NCBI GenBank assembly: GCA_014728185.1
Contig: WJMB01000305.1
Location: 1-10,239, forward strand
Direction: 5' to 3'
Origin: Candidatus Coatesiibacteriota bacterium
GTDB lineage: Bacteria; RBG-13-66-14
DNA length: 10,239 bases
In this document: in pieces, positions 6,199 through 10,239 of the stretch
Layout of the letters: each line of letters opens with the position of its first letter
Numbering within the stretch: position 1 is the stretch's first letter
The notes under the pieces: generated by a model
Told to the model about the DNA's origin: nothing
Seen by the model: only the letters and a program-made list of their open reading frames with translations
The model's database searches: none
Made by a program: the position numbers and the translations under genes

Positions 6199-6729
6199 TC
6201 AGCGAAGCTTGACCTCGAATTCGCTGCTGGAGATGTCGTTGATCTCGACCGGAGTCTGGTAATAATCGCTCAGGCCCTCGACAAGCCCCTTGGAATAGGC
6301 GGTGTTGCCGAAGGGTGACTCGTAGTGGACGCGGAAGGTGTTCTCGTCGCGCTGCCGCACCTCGATGGCGGCGTAGTTGCCGATCTCCTGACCTTCCAGG
6401 GCGATGGAGCAGATCCGGGAGAAGTTATTCAGCGCCTTTTTCAGGTCCCGGTTGACGATATAGAATGCGCGGTAATTCTGCGGGGCATAGGTGGCGGCGA
6501 AATAACGCCCGCCCTCCTGAACGGCCTCCATCAGGTTCATCTGGTGATCCTTGCCGAGCAGAGCGATGAAGCCGAACAGCAGCTTATTCGGATAGTCCTT
6601 GGTGGCCAGGATGGTCTTGTCAGCCAGACCGCACTGGGCGAGAAGCTCCCGGGTGCGCTCCTCGCCCAGGGTGTGTTTCGAGTATTCACGGGCCACGATG
6701 AAAATGATGCCCTTGAGTTGGTCTCCCAT
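6199..6729 (-). CDS. H-NOX-fold-like protein without heme ligands, paralog 4 (type A)
   Basis: 176 residues, last gene of a four-paralog array. The ATG at 6727-6729 has AAAGGA and GGGGAG upstream. Landmarks follow the H-NOX (HNOB) order: LKGIIFIVAREY (5-16), ATKDYPN (42-48), GGRYF (73-77), then NNFSRICSIALEGQEIGNYAAIEVR (101-125) and YESPF (136-140), ending in a GLVEGLSDYY amphipathic segment. In true H-NOX proteins a His near residue 102-105 binds heme and Y-x-S-x-R binds its propionates. Here Ile106 and Phe140 occupy those places. It is about 68% identical to the paralog at 7472-8005 (hand count), sharing the blocks NRDL, ICSIALEG, AIEVR and YQTPV. No signal peptide or membrane segment, so cytoplasmic. 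The family relation is inferred from motifs; the function is unknown. Confidence 0.85.
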   Translation of the reverse strand: MGDQLKGIIFIVAREYSKHTLGEERTRELLAQCGLADKTILATKDYPNKLLFGFIALLGKDHQMNLMEAVQEGGRYFAATYAPQNYRAFYIVNRDLKKALNNFSRICSIALEGQEIGNYAAIEVRQRDENTFRVHYESPFGNTAYSKGLVEGLSDYYQTPVEINDISSSEFEVKLR

Positions 6730-6766
6730 CTCCCCGATTCCTTTCGTTAAGGATAATCTGGACCAC

Positions 6767-6782
6767 CGGCGGCGATCCGCCG
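6767..6782. repeat. Short GC hairpin between paralogs
   Basis: CGGCGG (6767-6772) and CCGCCG (6777-6782) around CGAT, four bases after the stop of the upstream paralog. There is no T-run, so it is more likely an mRNA stem than a terminator. Confidence 0.4.
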
Positions 6783-6786
6783 TACC

Positions 6787-7320
6787 TCACTCCCGTAACC
6801 GGACAGAAAACTCGATCTCGCTCAGCTCTTTTAATCTCAGAGCTCTGTTATAGTAATCGCCCAGGCCCTCGGCCAGACCTCTGGGATAGGAGGTGTTCTG
6901 CAGCGGTGAGTCGTAGCGGATGCGCACGGTGTCTTCATCGACCCACTCGGTGGTGATGGCCGCGTAGTTGCCGATCTCCCGGCCCTCGGTGGCCAGGGCG
7001 AACAAGCGCTGGAAGTTGTTTAGCGCCTTGCCGATGGTGTTATTGATAACGTAGAAGGAGTTGTAGTTCTCGGGGGCGTAGTTGGCGGCGAAGAAGCGCC
7101 CGCCACGGAGCAGGATCTCGAACATGTCGATACCCTGTTCGCGACCGATCAGGGTTATCAGGCTGAAGAAGAGCTGGTTGGGGTAGTCCCTGGAAACGAT
7201 GATGGGCTTACCGGCCAAGCCGCACTCTTCCAACAGCTTTTGTGTTTTCTCCGCGCCCAGTGTCACTTTGGAGTACTCCCGGGCAACGACCAGGCTCATG
7301 CCCTTGAGGGTCTCGGCCAT
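6787..7320 (-). CDS. H-NOX-fold-like protein without heme ligands, paralog 3 (type B)
   Basis: 177 residues with no histidine anywhere. The ATG at 7318-7320 has AAGGAG about ten bases upstream. Same architecture as its neighbours: LKGMSLVVAREY, SRDYPN, GGRFF, then NNFQRLFALATEGREIGNYAAITTEW (101-126) and YDSPL (136-140). Leu106 sits at the expected proximal-His position and Leu140 replaces the Arg of Y-x-S-x-R. It shares type-B blocks with the paralog at 8072-8605: INNT, ATEG-E-GNYAAITT, WVD-D and GLAEGLGDY (about 62% identical by hand count). The gap to the next gene is 57 bases and the gap to the previous one is 151 bases, so the genes form two close pairs. A complete lack of His rules out His-ligated heme. 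Function unknown. Confidence 0.85.
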   Translation of the reverse strand: MAETLKGMSLVVAREYSKVTLGAEKTQKLLEECGLAGKPIIVSRDYPNQLFFSLITLIGREQGIDMFEILLRGGRFFAANYAPENYNSFYVINNTIGKALNNFQRLFALATEGREIGNYAAITTEWVDEDTVRIRYDSPLQNTSYPRGLAEGLGDYYNRALRLKELSEIEFSVRLRE

Positions 7321-7373
7321 CTATGTTTTGCTCCTTATCTTTCGCTTGTGTCTGATCTGTGCTGGTTAATCGA

Positions 7374-7405
7374 AACCGCACAATCGGTGGGCTGGCTGTG
7401 CGGTT
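7374..7405. repeat. Hairpin in the wide gap between the two paralog pairs
   Basis: AACCGCACA (7374-7382) and TGTGCGGTT (7397-7405) pair perfectly over nine bases with a 14-base loop. It lies in the 151-base gap separating the first pair of paralogs from the second. No T-run follows on the minus strand, so it may be an mRNA-processing or stability element rather than a clean terminator. Partial termination here would set different levels for the two pairs. Confidence 0.6.
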
Positions 7406-7471
7406 CGTTAATAGTTTAGCAACGGTCGGTTGCGACAGCCAGTCGAGATTTGGGCTTCGCTTCGGGGAGAT

Positions 7472-8005
7472 TCACTCCGCCAGCTTGACCTCGAATTCTG
7501 TATTCGAGATGTCGCTAATATGGACCGGGGTTTGATAGTGCTCACTGAGACCCTGGACAAGCCCCTTGGGGTAGGCGGTGTTCTGCAACGGTGAGTCGTA
7601 GCGGATACGAAAGCTGTTGTCACCGGTGCGACGGACCTCGATGGCGGCGTAGTTGCCGATCTCCTGACCCTCCAGGGCGATGGAGCAGATCTTCTGGAAG
7701 TTGGCCAACGCCTTAGCGAGATCACGGTTGAGAAGGTAAAAGGCGCGGTAGTTCTTAGGCGCATAGGTTTTGGCGAAGTAGGCCGCACCCTCCTGTACGG
7801 CCTCGAGCATACTTAAGCCCCGCTCATTGCCAACCAGTGTGATGAAAGCGAAACCGAGCTGGTTGGGATAGTCCTTGGTGGCCAGAATGGTCTTGTCGCC
7901 AAGGCCGCTGTTCTTGAGCAACTCGCGGGTTTTCTCCATACCCAGAACCTCCCGGGCGTATTCACGAGCTGCGACGATGATGATACCCTTGAGGTTTTCT
8001 CCCAA
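7472..8005 (-). CDS. H-NOX-fold-like protein without heme ligands, paralog 2 (type A)
   Basis: 177 residues starting at TTG (8003-8005), supported by GAGGGGG five bases upstream and by MGENLKGI matching the other paralogs exactly there. Landmarks: LKGIIIVAAREY, ATKDYPN, YFAKTYAPKNYRAF, then ANFQKICSIALEGQEIGNYAAIEVR (101-125) and YDSPL (136-140). Ile106 and Leu140 replace the heme His and Arg of H-NOX. Its only His residues are near the C-terminus (about 156 and 162), outside the heme-ligand helix. Type-A features (NRDL-KAL, ICSIALEG, YQTPV-I-DIS) match the last gene of the array. It lies 66 bases after the paralog at 8072-8605. Confidence 0.85.
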   Translation of the reverse strand: MGENLKGIIIVAAREYAREVLGMEKTRELLKNSGLGDKTILATKDYPNQLGFAFITLVGNERGLSMLEAVQEGAAYFAKTYAPKNYRAFYLLNRDLAKALANFQKICSIALEGQEIGNYAAIEVRRTGDNSFRIRYDSPLQNTAYPKGLVQGLSEHYQTPVHISDISNTEFEVKLAE

Positions 8006-8071
8006 TGTCGCCCCCTCATCTTCGAGTGCAATCAGAAAGAATGGAAACCTTGACCAATCCGGGAATCCGGA

Positions 8072-8605
8072 TCAACCCGACAGCGACACCTCGAACTCGA
8101 TGTTGGAGAGGTCGCGGATCTGCAGCTTCCGGCCAAAGTAATCGCCCAGGCCCTCGGCCAGACCCTTGGGATAGGCGGTGTTCTGCAGGGGTGAGTCGTA
8201 GCGGATGCGAACGGTGTCGTCATCGACCCACTTGGTGGTGATGGCCGCGTAGTTGCCGACCTCCTGGCCCTCGGTGGCCGTGGAGAAAAGCTTCTGGAAG
8301 CTGCTGAAGGCCTTCTTGGGGGTGTTGTTGATCAGGAAGAAGGCCCGGTAGTTCTTCGGGCCGTATGTGCTGACAAAGTAACGTCCGCCGGCCTGAACGG
8401 CTTGAAGCATGTTCATGCCCTGCTCGCGCCCCACCAGGGTGATGAAACTGAACACCAGCTTGTTGGGGTAGTCCTTGGTGGCCAGGAAGGTCTGCCCGGC
8501 CAAACCACACTCCTCGAGCAGCTCGTTGGTTCGCTTCTCACCCAGGATGCTCTTCGAATACTCCCGGGCGACGATAACAATAATTCCCTTGAGGTTCTCA
8601 CCCAT
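8072..8605 (-). CDS. H-NOX-fold-like protein without heme ligands, paralog 1 (type B, first in array)
   Basis: 177 residues. The frame is open six codons further (to 8623), but the ATG at 8603-8605 matches the other paralogs' starts and has a perfect GGAGGT six bases upstream. Landmarks: MGENLKGIIVIVAREYS, ATKDYPN, GGRYF, then SSFQKLFSTATEGQEVGNYAAITTKW and YDSPL (136-140). Leu106 and Leu140 replace the proximal His and the propionate-binding Arg, and the whole protein contains no His. It is the promoter-proximal gene, about 90 bases after a predicted transcription start. By hand count it is about 62% identical to the type-B paralog at 6787-7320 and about 59% to each type A, so A and B are separated mainly by particular blocks. 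Soluble, cytoplasmic, function unknown. Confidence 0.87.
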   Translation of the reverse strand: MGENLKGIIVIVAREYSKSILGEKRTNELLEECGLAGQTFLATKDYPNKLVFSFITLVGREQGMNMLQAVQAGGRYFVSTYGPKNYRAFFLINNTPKKAFSSFQKLFSTATEGQEVGNYAAITTKWVDDDTVRIRYDSPLQNTAYPKGLAEGLGDYFGRKLQIRDLSNIEFEVSLSG

Positions 8606-8702
8606 CGCCACACCTCCAGCCAACTCAGGTTATGTCGTCACGTAATCCCATGTTCGATAGTTTCATAAGACCCGGGGCTCCGAAAAAAACGTTGACTCTA
8701 TT

Positions 8703-8731
8703 AGCATAGGCAAATAGTGGTAAATGCTCAA
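8703..8731 (-). promoter_or_regulatory. Candidate promoter of the paralog array
   Basis: On the minus strand TTGAGC (8731-8726) precedes TATGCT (8708-8703) with a 17-base spacer, each matching four of six consensus positions. It would give a leader of about 90 bases before the first paralog. No better match is visible between 8606 and 8760. The other three paralogs have no comparable promoter, so the array is probably one operon. Confidence 0.4.
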
Positions 8732-8783
8732 GCTTCTTTTTGCCTTGCCGCTCAGCTTCAAACCGAGGGGAGGAGGATGAACC

Positions 8784-8819
8784 ATGGCTATTCGGATACG
8801 GCGAGAAGGCGGACAATGA
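8784..8819 (+). other. 11-codon ORF behind a perfect Shine-Dalgarno: leader peptide or gene remnant
   Basis: AGGAGG (8771-8776) lies seven bases before ATG (8784), which encodes MAIRIRREGGQ and then TGA. The ribosome binding site is better than that of several real genes here, yet the frame closes at once. The peptide resembles the start of a longer basic protein; changing the TGA to a sense codon would add only six residues before another stop. It may be a decayed gene start, a leader peptide, or chance. Confidence 0.25.
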
Positions 8820-8969
8820 AATGGGGTCGCATCAAATTGATGTTCAACAAGCTGGCTGCTGGTGGTTAGCAAGCAAATGCTTTCATCATGCTTAGGTTAA
8901 GCATCAATATGGAATTGGTTTTCCGTTCTCGAATGTGTTAGGCTAAAGATAACTTAGATAATGTTTTAT

Positions 8970-8999
8970 GTGGAATCTAGTGGAATCTAGTGGGATCTA
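8970..8999. repeat. 10-bp direct repeat, three copies
   Basis: GTGGAATCTA at 8970-8979 and 8980-8989, then GTGGGATCTA at 8990-8999. The spacing is one helical turn, so three identical faces would be presented on the same side of the DNA. This fits either slippage or a cooperative protein-binding array. Confidence 0.8.
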
Positions 9000-9011
9000 T
9001 AAGCGCTTTGC

Positions 9012-9029
9012 GATAATGCAGATAATGCA
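9012..9029. repeat. 9-bp direct repeat, two copies
   Basis: GATAATGCA occurs twice in tandem, 12 bases after the 10-bp repeats. The longer GCAGATAATGC also occurs once in the other gene-free stretch near 5772. Confidence 0.7.
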
Positions 9030-9139
9030 CACGAGCAGGGCATTACATAAGCTACTAGAAATACTTCGTAGCTAATCTGAGACCTCATAGGCGAGATCGG
9101 CCCAGCATACGTACCCGGTTTCCGTTTTGTTCTTCGTTG

Positions 9140-9167
9140 TTGCGATGACAGCGCGGCGTGCTATACT
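9140..9167 (+). promoter_or_regulatory. Extended -10 promoter with no obvious gene behind it
   Basis: TTGCGA (9140-9145), a 16-base spacer, and TGC-TATACT (9159-9167), an extended -10 element with five of six matches in the hexamer. Transcription would start near 9174 and pass through about 400 bases without a convincing gene before the GIY-YIG-like gene. It could drive that gene with a long leader or an untranslated RNA ending near the T7 run at 9484-9490. Confidence 0.45.
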
Positions 9168-9499
9168 CGGTGGGCTGATTGATGCGAGTAACAATAACAG
9201 CAAAACCGAAGGTCGCCGGAGGCCATTGAACCTTCCCGCGGCAGCAGATTCCACCTCCGCCGATATCGTTACAGACGAGCATCAACACGTCCATCCTGAA
9301 AATCATATTGATAGTTCTTCTCAGCGTTCACCCTTACCGACCCCGGGCCATCCCGGTTGCATTTTGTTCAACCGGCCACCCATCTTGTACGACAGCCGAC
9401 ACAGTTATCTCCACCCTGGTATTCATTACGAAAAGCGAACTGATTACAGTAAGAAAAACCGCCCAGATGTGATCCAACTGCTGTTTTTTTAGGATAAAT

Positions 9500-9517
9500 C
9501 AACTATACTAGTAGTTG
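9500..9517. promoter_or_regulatory. Operator-like palindrome over a -10-like box
   Basis: CAACTA (9500-9505) and TAGTTG (9512-9517) are perfect complements around TACTAG. The palindrome covers a TATACT (9504-9509) upstream of the GIY-YIG-like gene. The matching -35 region (CTGTTT, 9481-9486) is poor, so a promoter that needs an activator, or a repressor site, is possible. Confidence 0.35.
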
Positions 9518-9575
9518 AATCATTACGCAGTTCCCATCCCCACGATCGATCACTCATTTTCCAAAGCGAAGCAAA

Positions 9576-10004
9576 GTGAAGGTCTCCTGGAATCCACCCC
9601 AGCCTCTGGACAACCTCGATAAATCCGAGCGCCCGGCGCCCGGCGAGGAGGGTGTTTACCTGCTGCTCAACGGCGGGCACCCCATCTACGCCGGAGCCGG
9701 TGAATTGCGCAACGAGCTACAGCGTCTGCTCGAGAGTGAGAAGGCGGACAATCCAGACCTGCGGGATTATCTAAGCAAAAAACACAATGGCATCAACTAC
9801 TGCTATTTCCTGGAAAAAAACCAACTGCGCCGTGAAGGCGCCCGGGCCTTCATCCTGCTGCTCAAAGAAAAGCTGGGGCTGCTCAACGCCGAACAAAGCT
9901 CGGCCAACCCCATCTACGTCAACCCGCCGGTCCAGCCCTGCCAGGACGACGGCAACTGTCCGCTGACCTGGGAGCTGCTGTTCAAGGAGAAAGCCCGCTG
10001 GTAA
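9576..10004 (+). CDS. Small GIY-YIG-like domain protein, probably catalytically degenerate
   Basis: 142 residues from the GTG at 9576; no ATG lies upstream in frame, and no clear ribosome binding site is present. Residues 25-50 read EGVYLLLNGGHPIYAGAGE-LRNELQR, matching the start of GIY-YIG domains: GVY (26-28) and YAG (38-40) ten residues apart, followed by a helix with Arg45 and Arg50. A later stretch, REGARAFILLLKEKLGLLN (86-104), matches the family's helix ending in Asn. The catalytic Glu usually found about 12 residues before that Asn seems to be replaced by Phe92. GIY-YIG proteins include UvrC, homing and restriction nucleases, but this one is short and probably non-cleaving. The C-terminal 35 residues contain Cys122 and Cys128 in CQDDGNC. 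It stands alone between a long gene-free region and its own terminator. Fold call moderate; activity uncertain. Confidence 0.7.
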   Translation: MKVSWNPPQPLDNLDKSERPAPGEEGVYLLLNGGHPIYAGAGELRNELQRLLESEKADNPDLRDYLSKKHNGINYCYFLEKNQLRREGARAFILLLKEKLGLLNAEQSSANPIYVNPPVQPCQDDGNCPLTWELLFKEKARW

Positions 10005-10026
10005 ACAACGGTTAACAACCAAACAT

Positions 10027-10048
10027 CGGCCCACGGGGGCCGTTTTTT
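10027..10048 (+). terminator. Rho-independent terminator of the GIY-YIG-like gene
   Basis: CGGCCC (10027-10032) pairs with GGGCCG (10037-10042) around ACGG, followed by six T. It begins 22 bases after the stop codon. Confidence 0.9.
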
Positions 10049-10168
10049 CGTTATCCCACCGAGCGCGCGGGCAACCAATGGCGGCTTCGTAAACGCTCAT
10101 CGGCGTGCCGCCCCGGCGAGACCTTTGTAAACCACGCGTCAGTAGAACCCTCGGCCCGGCCCGGCGTT

Positions 10169-10239
10169 GGCACGTTTCTTGCGGAAGGCGGCGCGGTTCT
10201 GCCCGGCACGCCGCCGCGCACTGCTGCAAGAAACGTGCC
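10169..10239. repeat. Long inverted repeat at the right edge
   Basis: GGCACGTTTCTTGC (10169-10182) and GCAAGAAACGTGCC (10226-10239) are perfect 14-base complements. Inside, GCGCGG (10191-10196) pairs with CCGCGC (10214-10219). The whole 71 bases can fold as one long imperfect hairpin or cruciform. The window ends at the last base of the right arm, so flanking target duplications or a T-run cannot be seen. Confidence 0.85.

Larger units (their letters stand above)
8606..9575. other. Long AT-richer gene-free stretch
   Basis: About 970 bases between the paralog array and the GIY-YIG-like gene. Apart from the items listed separately (array promoter, 11-codon ORF, 10-bp and 9-bp direct repeats, extended -10 promoter, operator-like palindrome), I see a 13-bp palindrome CATCAA-A-TTGATG at 8830-8842. 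Open frames such as 9127-9492 (+) have no ribosome binding site and no motif. Base composition is lower in GC than the genes on both sides, which could mean decayed or acquired DNA. Confidence 0.5.

Noticed and set aside
9127..9492. 121-codon plus-strand frame
   Set aside because: It starts upstream of the predicted transcription start, has no ribosome binding site, and its composition differs from the real genes. No motif recognised.
9771..10229. 152-codon minus-strand frame
   Set aside because: It crosses the terminator and runs antisense to the GIY-YIG-like gene; nothing supports a start.

Overview
The window reads as chromosomal DNA of a Gram-negative bacterium. It has a lipoprotein with a lipobox, a beta-barrel-like protein with a signal peptide, a bacterial tRNA with an encoded CCA end, and rho-independent terminators. 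Coding DNA is GC-rich with GC-rich third positions. Gene-free DNA is unusually abundant: about 1.1 kb at 454-1596, about 0.5 kb at 5680-6198 and about 1 kb at 8606-9575, and parts of it are clearly more AT-rich than the genes. I cannot place the organism. Nothing here matches a familiar model genome, and an uncultivated lineage is only a guess.

Layout. 1-453 (-): the N-terminal part of a GNAT-acetyltransferase-like protein. 454-1596: gene-free, with a 9-bp tandem repeat. 1597-2523 (+): CAP/SCP-domain lipoprotein, ending in a long hairpin shared with the convergent gene. 2609-3319 (-): outer-membrane-type beta-barrel protein with its own promoter just after tyrS. 3407-4624 (-): tyrS, tyrosyl-tRNA synthetase. 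4932-5297 (+): a small, very tyrosine-rich, probably exported protein whose signal peptide appears split by a frameshift. 5300-5440 (+): a strong promoter and a tRNA with anticodon CAU. 5434-5679: three tandem 86-bp copies of the tRNA's 3' tail and terminator region. 6199-8605 (-): four paralogous genes of about 177 codons. 8606-9575: gene-free, with short repeats, promoter-like sites and an 11-codon ORF behind a perfect ribosome binding site. 9576-10004 (+): a small degenerate GIY-YIG-like protein with a good terminator. 10169-10239: a long inverted repeat running to the window edge.

The most interesting region is the four-gene array at 6199-8605. The proteins have the size and landmark order of the H-NOX (heme NO-binding, HNOB) fold: an LKGI start, a conserved DYPN block, a helix where the heme-ligating histidine normally sits, and a Y-x-S-P motif where Y-x-S-x-R binds the heme propionates. 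All four lack the proximal histidine and the motif's arginine, and two contain no histidine at all. By sequence blocks they fall into two types in alternating order (B-A-B-A in transcription order), so an ancestral two-gene unit was probably duplicated. This looks like a family of heme-free H-NOX-like proteins working as paired types; their function is unknown.

The second point of interest is the tyrosine-rich repeat protein (24 Tyr in 121 residues, about a ten-residue period), divergent from tyrS and directly upstream of the tRNA promoter. The third is the triplicated terminator cassette behind that tRNA. Identity figures below are hand counts from ungapped alignment; family names are recognised from motifs, not database searches.
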